Origin: Chitinophaga pinensis
GTDB taxonomy: Bacteria > Bacteroidota > Bacteroidia > Flavobacteriales_D > Crocinitomicaceae
Reading direction: 5' to 3'
Assembly: GCA_943327315.2 (NCBI GenBank)
Contig: CALPWQ020000010.1
Span: 1 to 40,696, forward strand
DNA: 40,696 bases
Under the pieces are notes generated by a model. The model was not told where the DNA came from and made no database searches. It was given only the letters and a program-made list of their open reading frames with translations. Each line of letters starts with the position of its first letter. Position 1 is the first letter of the stretch. Shown here one piece after another: positions 24,676 through 33,007 of the stretch. A program made the position numbers and the translations under genes.

Positions 24676-25622
24676 TGGAATTGTACACTCAAATAGGCAT
24701 TGGACCTGATAGTTTTTCGACTCTTTCAACAGAGGAAGGAGATCGTCAAAAAAAGATTTATTCGCGCTTGGTGATTTTGATCATTTTGACGTCAATACTT
24801 GCGGCCTTTTCGATGTTCATGTTCGCAACAATTGTTTTTCAATCGTATTTCATTGCTGTTCCTAGTGGACTTTTTCTTGGCTTGGTGCTGTACAATTTTC
24901 AGCGCTTATTGATCATTGCTTCCTTGACACCTCAAGATGAAACACTCTACTTGAATTGGCTCGATAAAAAACGGGAATTTGAAGACTTAACGGATGCGAA
25001 GGTGATGGAATTGCAATCCAAAGCGGAACGCGAGGCTTTTCTAACTGATAAAAAAATGGCTTTTCGAAATGCTGCGGCTAATTTTAAACCGCGCAAAACG
25101 GGATTCGGAAGTCAGTTTATTGGTAAACTGGTTATCGTTCTGATCTTGGTTTTGTTTGGAATAATTGTCGCAAATGGACTAGAACTTTTCTTGTTTCGTG
25201 GACAAATTAATGAATCCATTGACAAGTTATTGCAATCAAAGGAAGTTGTAGTCGATCAATGGACGAAGAAACATATTTTCACCTCGACGAATGGAAAAGA
25301 GTTTCTACTCATCAATTCAAGATCACTTCTGGTGGATATTGAATTTCTTACCCGAGGATTGGGATATTGGAAGTATTTAATGGATTTCATTGTGCTTATT
25401 ATCTTTCTTCTCCCCATAATTTTGTTGAACAAAAGCGATGAATTTTTAAAAGGACCCGTAATGAGAGAATTGGTACTGCAGGAGTTGAAGATCACCAATG
25501 ATCATTACATCCTTTCAAGACGTTTCATTCTCATTGAAAAAGAGGAGTATATAAAGTGGCTATCAAACAGGTCATACGCTGATTTTTACAATCGATCAGA
25601 GCGACCAAACAAGAAAAACTAA
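24675..25622 (+). CDS. DUF4407-like membrane protein B (diverged)
   Basis: This 315-residue protein has the layout of DUF4407 with shorter loops: TM1 at about 32-55, TM2 at 58-82 (GLFLGLVLYNFQRLLIIAS), TM3 at 150-172 (ending NGLELFLFRGQI) and TM4 at 231-252. TM2 aligns with WGLIIFNLDRFIV of protein A, with the conserved Asp replaced by Gln; TM3 aligns with PLETEIFDKEI. The CAGGDE N-terminal motif is missing. I chose ATG 24675, which overlaps the upstream stop (TAATG), over the TTG at 24663. The similarity was judged by eye, so the relation is probable rather than certain. It may form a hetero-complex with protein A. Confidence 0.68.
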   Translation: MELYTQIGIGPDSFSTLSTEEGDRQKKIYSRLVILIILTSILAAFSMFMFATIVFQSYFIAVPSGLFLGLVLYNFQRLLIIASLTPQDETLYLNWLDKKREFEDLTDAKVMELQSKAEREAFLTDKKMAFRNAAANFKPRKTGFGSQFIGKLVIVLILVLFGIIVANGLELFLFRGQINESIDKLLQSKEVVVDQWTKKHIFTSTNGKEFLLINSRSLLVDIEFLTRGLGYWKYLMDFIVLIIFLLPIILLNKSDEFLKGPVMRELVLQELKITNDHYILSRRFILIEKEEYIKWLSNRSYADFYNRSERPNKKN

Positions 25623-25626
25623 TCGA

Positions 25627-26517
25627 ATGAATAGTAAGAAATACTTTAACATTGGGAACCTTGTCTTTTGGATATTGCTTCTCTTTTTGTTTCTTGTATT
25701 CATTCCATTTTTTGGTGATTTCTTCTTCAATGAAAAATTGGTCAAAGAATGGGAAAAGGAATTAAAGACGGAGGATAGACAAGATGAAGAGTGGGATGAT
25801 ACAGAAAATGAAGATACGAGTTCAGTCAATGGGAAGATAAACATTGTTTGGAAATGGCAAGATTACGATCGAGAATGGCATGAAATCTCCTTTTCTGTTG
25901 ATTCAGTTCAATTGAATCAAGTGCCAGGATTTAGAGAGGACCAAGGAAATATTCTCAATGTACTGTATGGCAAGTTGCATGACAACAGCTTGCCAATAAT
26001 GGATCCGATGATTGAAGCGTTTAAAGCTGAAATAAAAAGGCAAAATTATCCAAAACAGGAAGCTTATATGAAATCAATGGAGTTGGTAGCTTCGGCAGTG
26101 CAGTTTATTCCTTACACTTTGGTGCTTGATGATCAAGAAGAATGTCCTTGTGAAATGCCTTTCGGAAGTTTCAGTGCGGATTGTAAGGTGCAAAGCGACG
26201 GACGCGGGTGTTGCAGTGGAATCATGCCTTTAGGTGTCTATGCGCCCGCTGAGTTTATGTACCACAAAAAAGGGGATTGCGACACGCGTTCTTTGTTTGC
26301 ATACACCATCTTGAATGAACTCGGTTTTGATGTGGCTGTGATGGTGAGTATGAAAGAAGGGCATAGTGTTTTGGGGGTCCATCTAAAAAATAGAAACTGT
26401 CCGAGCTATGGTAAAGATGCTTCGGGTAAAAAGTACTTTTTATGGGAACTTACCGCAAGGGATTTTCAGTTGGGGTATGACGTAAAAGGAAATGATTGGG
26501 AATCCTATTTAAATTAA
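25627..26517 (+). CDS. Membrane-anchored transglutaminase-like protein B with a cysteine cluster
   Basis: This is a 296-residue protein. A basic N-terminus (MNSKKYF) precedes a TM helix at about 11-30, which puts the rest in the periplasm. An acidic linker (36-66) is followed by a helical and beta region, then the catalytic core: Cys218 in KKGDCDTRSLFAYTI, His246 in KEGHSVLGVHL, Glu274 in FLWELTARDF. Before the core lie Cys173, Cys175, Cys186, Cys195 and Cys196 (ECPCEMPFG, then GRGCCSG), which could form disulfides or bind a metal; protein A lacks this cluster. The gap to the upstream gene is four bases. Substrate and reaction (hydrolysis or cross-linking) cannot be told from sequence. Confidence 0.78.
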   Translation: MNSKKYFNIGNLVFWILLLFLFLVFIPFFGDFFFNEKLVKEWEKELKTEDRQDEEWDDTENEDTSSVNGKINIVWKWQDYDREWHEISFSVDSVQLNQVPGFREDQGNILNVLYGKLHDNSLPIMDPMIEAFKAEIKRQNYPKQEAYMKSMELVASAVQFIPYTLVLDDQEECPCEMPFGSFSADCKVQSDGRGCCSGIMPLGVYAPAEFMYHKKGDCDTRSLFAYTILNELGFDVAVMVSMKEGHSVLGVHLKNRNCPSYGKDASGKKYFLWELTARDFQLGYDVKGNDWESYLN

Positions 26518-26541
26518 TGTTAACCATAAAAATGACGTAAA

Positions 26542-27018
26542 ATGAGTACTTCTGTAATTAACTTAGCAATTGTTGTTCTGTTGGGAATAGCTTATATGTT
26601 CACCTATTCATTGGTGATTAGCAAGTTCCTCAATAAAATATCAACACCAAAAAACACGGCCATTCTGATGATTTATTTCTCGGCCTTGCTTTCGGCGGGG
26701 GTCAATTTGTACCACATTTCTGAAATATCAACCAATGCCTTTACGTTCTTTTTCGACAAACAAGATTTCGCGAATGCCATTCTATATTCAATGGGGTTCT
26801 TTATTGGAATGTGGCTTTTCTCTTTTTCATTTTTCTGGATTAGCTTCTTTCTTGTCGGGATGTTTACCTCGCAAGTTGAAAAACATGAATTGTCAAGGAA
26901 CAACAGAGAAATCGCAGGATTACACGGTGCTATTTTGATCACCCTATCCTTTGTAATCGCACCTGTTTTAATCTCTATTGCGGCTCAATTTATTCCATAT
27001 CCAGAATTGCCCTTCTAA
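26542..27018 (+). CDS. Small four-TM membrane protein, unknown
   Basis: This is a 158-residue hydrophobic protein with TM helices at about 5-27, 41-62, 80-108 and 130-152. Short charged loops include KFLNKISTPKN and SQVEKHELSRNNRE. The second loop and the positive-inside rule suggest both ends face the periplasm, or that one helix is re-entrant. I do not recognise a family; it superficially resembles DUF350-type small integral proteins, which also have four TMs, but no decisive motif was found. Spacing of 24 bases upstream and 17 downstream places it inside the ten-gene run. Confidence 0.65.
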   Translation: MSTSVINLAIVVLLGIAYMFTYSLVISKFLNKISTPKNTAILMIYFSALLSAGVNLYHISEISTNAFTFFFDKQDFANAILYSMGFFIGMWLFSFSFFWISFFLVGMFTSQVEKHELSRNNREIAGLHGAILITLSFVIAPVLISIAAQFIPYPELPF

Positions 27019-27035
27019 TTTTCGGGAAAGAAATA

Positions 27036-28553
27036 ATGGATCAGCGGTTAAGGATACTTTTTTTTCTTGTTTTATCGATGGCATTCAATTCGGATTTGCA
27101 TGTGATTCAAGCTGCCGAAATAAATTTCCGTAGTGATCAGCAGGCAGAATCTGAATTTATCCGAAATAATCTTGCACTGATAAAGTTCAATCCTATCAAT
27201 GCTTTTCGGTATACTCTTCAGATGGATGAATCTTTGGAGGTAGACAAGGGGTCGCATCATTTCAAAATAGCCATTCAGGGGAAATTGGATTACCTTGAAC
27301 TAGGAAAAAAGGTTTCGATGATACTTGATTCAATTTCACTCGACAAAGGTGAAATGTCAAAATACTTTCAGCTAAACAAACAAGAGGTTCATCAATTCAG
27401 CTTCAATGGTACGCTATATTTTTTGAGGTCCAAATCATCGATTGAACTGATTCAATCCTTTTTTGAAGCCATTTGGTTAAGTTCGAAAGAAGTGTTGATT
27501 TTGAACGGCTGTGGTGATGTACTTCCTTATCAATTTGTTCGGGCAACTTTTACACCCTTAAATCTTTTTCTTTTCAATGGAAACGTACCCTTAGGGCATA
27601 TTGTTGGTGCCAGTTCAGAATCATTTAAGACCAATGAAAATACGCTTATTCATAAAGCTGAAATGTCCTATTTCAGCGCTCAGAATGCGCTAAGATTAAA
27701 AGAGGAAATTTTCGACTATTCGGTCTTGAATCCTCGCGAGACGAACTCAATCATGAGGATGCTGATTTATGATGGAATTCGTTTTAGCGAAAAAACCAAT
27801 CAAAATGAATTCACGTGTGCTTTTTCCATCGAGTACACCGATGAAGGACTGAATCTATCTCGGTTTTCTGAATACAATCTCAACATTGCTAATCCTCCAT
27901 TTGATCATGTGAGACATATTTTAGACCAGAATTATCCTAGTGTTTTATGCGACAATTTTGTCAACTCAAGATACGACATACGCATGACTTTGCGCACTTC
28001 AGAAATCGGTATAATTCAGCGAAAAAACCTCATTTCAATGCCTATTTTAAATGAACTTGGTTTTCCATCGGGTAGATATTCTCTTCGAGAGCGGTACATC
28101 ACAGTAAATGATTCCGTTTTCCATTCTACTCAGCTATTGGGCTATAAGGCCTATGGTTGGGAAAATGGCTTGCTCGCGGCTGTAGTGCCTGGTTTAGGAA
28201 TGAAAAGGGTGTCAAATTCTCTTCGAAAATCAATTCTTTGCTTTGGATTGGTCGCTTTACCGACTATTTTTGCCCTTACAGCCGAAGGTGTTTCGCAACA
28301 GTATTTTAAAAAATACTACAATGAAGCGAATGACACACCAATTGGATCCTCACCCAATTATTCGCGAGCAAACAGGTGGCATAAAGCTTCGTTACTATCC
28401 ACGGGCGTATCCGCTGTCGCATGGCTGTTTCAGTTTTCGTGGGTGATTAAATTGGGGATAGAAAATGATGTTGAAGAGAAGATGATTCGATCAGTGTTGA
28501 ACAAGGACAAACTTGTGTATGTGGATGAATTCAAAGAGTATGTTCAATTTTAG
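27036..28553 (+). CDS. Exported protein with a C-terminal DUF5683-like two-TM region
   Basis: This is a 505-residue protein. A signal peptide is likely at 1-28 (ILFFLVLSMAF, cleavage near IQAAE). The first 350 residues are mixed alpha/beta without a recognised family. The C-terminus reads GLLAAVVPGLGMKRV, then a TM helix (ILCFGLVALPTIFALTA), a polar loop with YFKKYYNEAND and NYSRANRWHKAS, and another TM. This is the layout of DUF5683 proteins of Bacteroidota ('PGLGQ.Y', TM, Tyr-rich loop, TM). The match is by pattern only. It overlaps the following lipoprotein gene by 14 bases and closes the membrane part of the gene run. Confidence 0.62.
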   Translation: MDQRLRILFFLVLSMAFNSDLHVIQAAEINFRSDQQAESEFIRNNLALIKFNPINAFRYTLQMDESLEVDKGSHHFKIAIQGKLDYLELGKKVSMILDSISLDKGEMSKYFQLNKQEVHQFSFNGTLYFLRSKSSIELIQSFFEAIWLSSKEVLILNGCGDVLPYQFVRATFTPLNLFLFNGNVPLGHIVGASSESFKTNENTLIHKAEMSYFSAQNALRLKEEIFDYSVLNPRETNSIMRMLIYDGIRFSEKTNQNEFTCAFSIEYTDEGLNLSRFSEYNLNIANPPFDHVRHILDQNYPSVLCDNFVNSRYDIRMTLRTSEIGIIQRKNLISMPILNELGFPSGRYSLRERYITVNDSVFHSTQLLGYKAYGWENGLLAAVVPGLGMKRVSNSLRKSILCFGLVALPTIFALTAEGVSQQYFKKYYNEANDTPIGSSPNYSRANRWHKASLLSTGVSAVAWLFQFSWVIKLGIENDVEEKMIRSVLNKDKLVYVDEFKEYVQF

Positions 28554-29715
28554 ATTGATAAGCCTTAAACTTTTCGTTTTGGTCATGCTGCTTTCTGTAG
28601 GATGCGAAAAGTATGTGCGTTGGAATCTGCCTGTTAAAGCTGATTTGGCACTTGCTGTATTTAGTGTGTCCAATGACACCATCATTGTCAAAGGGGATAT
28701 CTTGAATGAAGGATACGGTGAGCTTACACAGCTCGGATTAATCGTAGCGAAAGGAAATGATTTTCTTCATGCCGACACCCTATATCCAGATTCATTCACT
28801 AACAAGACCGCCTATTTTAAGGTTGTAGATTTTGAGTTGTCTAGTTATTATGAATTGAAATTTTATGTGGTCGGTGAGGCCGGTTTCTCCTGCAGTAAGA
28901 CCATAGCGTTGAATACTCCAAATCCGATAGGTGCGCCAGAAGTACATACCTTAGCGCCAAATGAGACAACAATCAATTCGACAAGGTTGTATGGAAATGT
29001 TTCTAATCAAGGGGCACAAATAGTGACTGAACGGGGATTTTGTTGGTCAACAAGTCCCAATCCAACAACAAGTAATTCTTTCATTATTGTCGGAAGTGGC
29101 TTGGGGTATTTTGACGTAAAAGTAGAGAGCCTTAGTCCCAACACGCTCTATTATGTACGTGCCTATGCGGCAAATGCAATTGCGACCTCGTATGGAGAGC
29201 AGTTGACAGTGGAGACATCGAACTTAGGACAATTGAATTTCGGCGATTCTGTGTTTGGAGGACTATTCTTTTATTATTTACAACCGGGTGATGAGGGTTA
29301 TGTTTCTGGCGAAATTCATGGTTTAGTTGCTGCTACAGAAGACCAAGGAGTTGGTTCTAGCTGGGGTTGTCCGGGCAGCATTGTGTCCACAACGCCATCG
29401 ATTGGGGCAGGATTGAGTAATTCGCAACAAATCGTGTTAAATTGCGCTGACCCAGTTTTTGCTGCAAAAACATGCATTGATTTATCGTTAAATGGATATA
29501 CGGATTGGTACTTGCCCTCTTACGAGGAATTGCGAAAAATGAGACAAAATTTACTGCTCAATGGGCTAGGCAACTTCTTCCCATCGTGGTATTGGTCGTC
29601 TCATCAATTTTCAGGCGCTACCGCGGGAAGTGTCAACTTCAATACCAATCAAACAGAAGTCGGGAATTTCCCTAAAGAATATACCTATCGGGTACGGGCA
29701 ATTCGAATGTTCTAA
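28540..29715 (+). CDS. Lipoprotein with FN3-like repeats and a DUF1566/Lcl-type C-terminal domain
   Basis: This is a 391-residue lipoprotein. ATG 28540 gives a good lipoprotein signal (MLLSVGC, lipidated Cys22); the earlier ATG at 28513 would add nine polar residues inside the upstream gene. Residues about 130-230 contain the FN3-like 'TERGFCWSTSPNPTTSN...LSPNTLYYVRAYA' module frequent in Bacteroidota surface proteins. The C-terminal 160 residues (GDSVFGGLFFYYLQPGDEGY, then GYTDWYLPSYEELRKM and the final YRVRAIRMF) match the DUF1566/Lcl C-terminal pattern, seen in adhesins and cell-surface proteins. It is the last gene of the run, so a surface-exposed end of the system is possible. Confidence 0.78.
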   Translation: MFNFRLISLKLFVLVMLLSVGCEKYVRWNLPVKADLALAVFSVSNDTIIVKGDILNEGYGELTQLGLIVAKGNDFLHADTLYPDSFTNKTAYFKVVDFELSSYYELKFYVVGEAGFSCSKTIALNTPNPIGAPEVHTLAPNETTINSTRLYGNVSNQGAQIVTERGFCWSTSPNPTTSNSFIIVGSGLGYFDVKVESLSPNTLYYVRAYAANAIATSYGEQLTVETSNLGQLNFGDSVFGGLFFYYLQPGDEGYVSGEIHGLVAATEDQGVGSSWGCPGSIVSTTPSIGAGLSNSQQIVLNCADPVFAAKTCIDLSLNGYTDWYLPSYEELRKMRQNLLLNGLGNFFPSWYWSSHQFSGATAGSVNFNTNQTEVGNFPKEYTYRVRAIRMF

Positions 29716-29738
29716 AAACCCAATTAAACTTGGCGTAA

Positions 29739-31403
29739 TTACAAGCTTTTCCGAACAGTAAACGTGGTTCTTCGATTGAGTTGATGTTGTTCCTCGGTGC
29801 ATTTTATCCCATCCGAACACGCGTTGAGTAACAGGGATTCTCCATATCCCCGTGCACTCAAACGAAGTGGGTCAATTCCTTTGGCAATAAGATAAGACAC
29901 AACGGATTGCGCCCTGTTCTGAGAGAGAACCAAATTGTATTGGGATGAACCGCGGCTATCGGTATGAGAACCAATTTCAATAAATAATTGAGCGTTGTCA
30001 ATCATCAGTTTTACCAAATTGTCAAGCTCCGTAATGGCATCACTTCTGAGGTTAAATTGGTCGTAATCGTAATAAATTGCGTTGAGTCGAATTGGTTTAT
30101 CCATCTCAATGATTTCAACCTCGAAATCGGCTTTAAAGTCTGTAGATTCCTGCAAACCTAGTGTGGAAATTGTATCGGATTTTGTGAAAGCACCATCATA
30201 CGCGGCATAAACGACGTACGTCGAACCTTTCTCAAGTGAAAACTTGACTTCACCCTTATCATTACTCATAAGTTCCCAGGTTTGAGAAGATTCTATTTTC
30301 TTTATTTTGAAAGTTGCCCCTTTGATGATTTTTTGGGTTCCGAACCATCTTGAGTTCGCGAAAAAGTTAAAAACGAGCGCTGAATTTCCTGTAGGCGCAT
30401 GATTTGGAAAAACGCGAATGAAATCGTTGGAAAAAAGTCGGTTTGTGCTGTTTTCAATAGATTGGTCATAGCGCTGGTGAAGACGGACGGGTGTGAACCA
30501 ATAGTGGTCGTGCTGTGCTGAAATGTAACTGAATAAACCTTCCTTGTGATCACGACAGAAGAAGAGAGAGCCATCATCGGATAGATAGGGCAAGAATTCA
30601 TTGGCACTCGTATTTATTTCTGCGCCTAAATTCATTGGGCTTGTCCATTGTCCGTCGATTAGATAGGAACAATAAATATCTGTTCCACCAAAGCCATTGG
30701 GTAAATTAGCAATAAAATAAAGTATATTTCCATCGCTTGATATCCAAGGATGTATGCGAGAGTAGTTAGGTAAATTCGATGCATTCTGAAGAAGAGCACC
30801 ATTTTCAAAACGATTCACAATGTCAGTCCTTAAATACAGAGGACTTAACCAGAATAGGGCGTTTTTCTGATTAAAGTAAGTTGTGTTTTTCTTTTCATCC
30901 TCATACAACTGTTGGATCCATAGATTGCTGTAATTCGTTGAATTGTACGGTTTATCTGTCCAGTAATCCCGCAAAAAAACCATCGGGTAATGAATGTTTT
31001 CATTGACAAAGGTTCGGCACACGGCCAACATAAATAAAGCCGCTAGATCAGTTTTATTCTCAAGAGTGTATTGAAGAAGTTCCTTGTCTGCCTTGTCGTA
31101 TTTTCCTTGTTCCATGAGTACACGTATATACTCCATATGGTGATAGGGTGAAATAGACAAGCCTTCAAGTATAGCATTGCTAAAAAATTGTTCAGCAAGA
31201 TCAAGTTTTCCCATTTTAGCATAGCATTGTGCAAGCATAAACTTGACATCTGACTTCTTGCCTTTTTTTATTGCCGCATTGAAGTGAGCAATGGCCATCG
31301 GGTAATTAGAGTGGTCGTAATAAGATTCCCCTTTCTGAATATGAAACCTTGAACATGAAGCAAGCACGATAGTCGCAAGAAGAACTGAGGTTTTTATAAA
31401 CAT
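29739..31403 (-). CDS. PorE-like OmpA lipoprotein (TPR, beta-propeller, CRD, OmpA)
   Basis: This is a 554-residue lipoprotein with the lipobox VLASC (Cys17). TPR-like helices (about 20-130: YPMAIAHFNAAI, AKMGKLDLAEQFFSNAI, EQGKYDKADKELLQY) are followed by a PD40/WD40-type propeller (about 210-330, with HPWISSDGNILYF, GGTDIYCSYL, FLPYLSDDGSLFF). A carboxypeptidase-regulatory-like domain (about 355-420) and an OmpA domain (IGSHTDSRGSSQYNLVLSQNRA, in part, and NRRTTFTV) complete it. This order is that of PorE, which links the type IX secretion system to peptidoglycan. Bacteroidota genomes hold several paralogues, so I do not assign porE. It converges on the ten-gene run with a 23-base gap. Confidence 0.87.
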   Translation of the reverse strand: MFIKTSVLLATIVLASCSRFHIQKGESYYDHSNYPMAIAHFNAAIKKGKKSDVKFMLAQCYAKMGKLDLAEQFFSNAILEGLSISPYHHMEYIRVLMEQGKYDKADKELLQYTLENKTDLAALFMLAVCRTFVNENIHYPMVFLRDYWTDKPYNSTNYSNLWIQQLYEDEKKNTTYFNQKNALFWLSPLYLRTDIVNRFENGALLQNASNLPNYSRIHPWISSDGNILYFIANLPNGFGGTDIYCSYLIDGQWTSPMNLGAEINTSANEFLPYLSDDGSLFFCRDHKEGLFSYISAQHDHYWFTPVRLHQRYDQSIENSTNRLFSNDFIRVFPNHAPTGNSALVFNFFANSRWFGTQKIIKGATFKIKKIESSQTWELMSNDKGEVKFSLEKGSTYVVYAAYDGAFTKSDTISTLGLQESTDFKADFEVEIIEMDKPIRLNAIYYDYDQFNLRSDAITELDNLVKLMIDNAQLFIEIGSHTDSRGSSQYNLVLSQNRAQSVVSYLIAKGIDPLRLSARGYGESLLLNACSDGIKCTEEQHQLNRRTTFTVRKSL

Positions 31404-31487
31404 ATAAACGAAAATAGTAAATTCATTCTAAGTAAATTTAAAATTGACTTTGCAATCTGGTATGAAAGGAACATTTGGTCAATTGTT
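31404..31487. promoter_or_regulatory. Divergent promoter region
   Basis: These are 84 AT-rich bases between divergent genes. On the minus strand, 31409-31416 reads TATTTTCG, one base off TAnnTTTG. On the plus strand, TTTG at 31449-31452 is followed after 17 bases by AACATTTG at 31470-31477, also one base off. Both are plausible but unproven. Confidence 0.35.
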
Positions 31488-32474
31488 ATGAAAACCATTG
31501 CCAAGCGTTACAGAACATCAACAAAGCAAAATGAAATAATTCAACGTGCTATGACGAATAATCAACGTGTATTGGTGTATCTCGCGTCTGGACCAAACAG
31601 GGATGAATACGAGAAGTTGCCTTACGACAAAATCATATTGATTGATTACAACTTTTTCAAGCATGATCAATTGGGAGATAAAGTGGAGTGTTGGAGTTGC
31701 AATGCGATCGAAGCCGTTGAGCGTTTTCATCAGCGCGAAATGAAAATAAACTGCCTCGTGAACATCAATGAGGGTTTACAAGAAGGGGGAGGGTCGTTTG
31801 TTATGCTGTCGGATTTTATGATGGGATATTTGTCTCCACTGCTTATGGATGAATTTATCTTAGTGACGAATTTGCCGTATTATCAGAGTGTTCACATTTA
31901 TGGGAAAATCAAAAAACTAGACTGGGGATATGATTTCAAGCAAATTTCACGAGATGAGTCTGATTTTGTTGATCCGTGGCAATTTTCTCATTACTCGCGC
32001 GGGACTTCAATGCGTAAAGAAGGTTTTGGGGAAGTTTTTCGTTTGCGCCGCATCCAAAAGTCAAAAGTACTCCAATTAAATCCTGCACTTGATGTTCGCA
32101 TCAAACAAGAAAGTATATGGAAAGATGCATATAAATTGGATTTCATCGGTGTGAGTATTTCCAGTGTAAAGGCTTTGTATAAAATGAATCCTAGAGATGT
32201 AAAGTCCTTCTTTCTGCAAAAAGAGAATACGCATGATATCCGAGGTAGAAGCATGTTGCGAATACTAGAATACTGCGAATCGCATAAAATTGAATCGATT
32301 GGATTAATGCCTTGGCGAGATGGAGACTACACAGAGGCAATCGAAGCGATAATTCAGCATAAGGCAGTATTTGTTAAAGAGATTACATTCTTTCATCTGT
32401 CTAAACACGACTATGCCCAACTGTACAATTGCATGCAAAATAATGTTGAACATGAAACGAAACAGTATGAATAG
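31488..32474 (+). CDS. Hypothetical protein, possible Rossmann-like fold
   Basis: This is a 328-residue soluble protein. The N-terminal half shows alternating strands and helices: RVLVYLASGPNRDEY, KIILIDYNF, CWSCNAIEAVERF, INCLVNINEGLQEGGGSFV. That layout resembles a Rossmann-like fold (a nucleotide or SAM binder), but no standard glycine-rich motif or catalytic residue can be named. The second half is basic, with FFLQKENTHDIRGRSMLRILEYC and a final helical stretch. Its stop overlaps the start of the next gene by eight bases (ATGAATAG), so the two probably act together. It has no TM helix or signal peptide and does not resemble its neighbours. Confidence 0.65.
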   Translation: MKTIAKRYRTSTKQNEIIQRAMTNNQRVLVYLASGPNRDEYEKLPYDKIILIDYNFFKHDQLGDKVECWSCNAIEAVERFHQREMKINCLVNINEGLQEGGGSFVMLSDFMMGYLSPLLMDEFILVTNLPYYQSVHIYGKIKKLDWGYDFKQISRDESDFVDPWQFSHYSRGTSMRKEGFGEVFRLRRIQKSKVLQLNPALDVRIKQESIWKDAYKLDFIGVSISSVKALYKMNPRDVKSFFLQKENTHDIRGRSMLRILEYCESHKIESIGLMPWRDGDYTEAIEAIIQHKAVFVKEITFFHLSKHDYAQLYNCMQNNVEHETKQYE

Positions 32475-32916
32475 AGATATCATTGCAATGAATGAACTTT
32501 TCGATTCGTTCACTCCAGAACAACAAGTCTATGCCCTAGAGAATGAGTTTCCGTATGTGTATTCAAAGGCAAGTTCATTCGTGGTGATGGGTGCTGAAAA
32601 ATACCGTGCGAATGACTTTTTCAAGCAGCCGCCATTGGACTTTGATGAGGAGGATATTTCCATTCTTCAGCATGGATGCTCGCAGGTTTTAGCGGGTGTT
32701 GGGATGTCAGTTGAAAACCCTTTTACCGGTTTGGATGTTGCCGGATTCTCTGCACTGATGCGCATGTTTCATTTTGAAGCCATCGGACGAAAGACCAAAC
32801 ATGGTAAGGTTTTGAACAATGAAAAAGGTGCTTTAGATTGTATCAAGTTAAAGCACATGGTAGATGGTCGAACATGTGAGTATTTTAATTTCTGTAGGTA
32901 TCCAAAGATGGATTGA
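32467..32916 (+). CDS. Hypothetical protein coupled to the preceding gene
   Basis: This is a 149-residue soluble protein of unknown function. ATG 32467 is preferred because it overlaps the upstream stop; the ATG at 32371 lies deep inside the previous gene and gives a Cys/Met-rich unnatural N-terminus. ATG 32488 is a second option. The sequence is acidic at the front (MNELFDSFTPEQQVYALENE), has a central PPLDFDEEDISILQHGCSQVL, and ends with Cys-containing MVDGRTCEYFNFCRYPK. Two of its three Cys are close together near the C-terminus. No motif is recognised. Confidence 0.6.
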   Translation: MNRDIIAMNELFDSFTPEQQVYALENEFPYVYSKASSFVVMGAEKYRANDFFKQPPLDFDEEDISILQHGCSQVLAGVGMSVENPFTGLDVAGFSALMRMFHFEAIGRKTKHGKVLNNEKGALDCIKLKHMVDGRTCEYFNFCRYPKMD

Positions 32917-33007
32917 TATCACATTTATTCAAGACAGTTACACGAACAATAGAACGGTAACCTAATGAAAGATATCGCGTAGACACAGCACATTTAAAGG
33001 GTATTGA

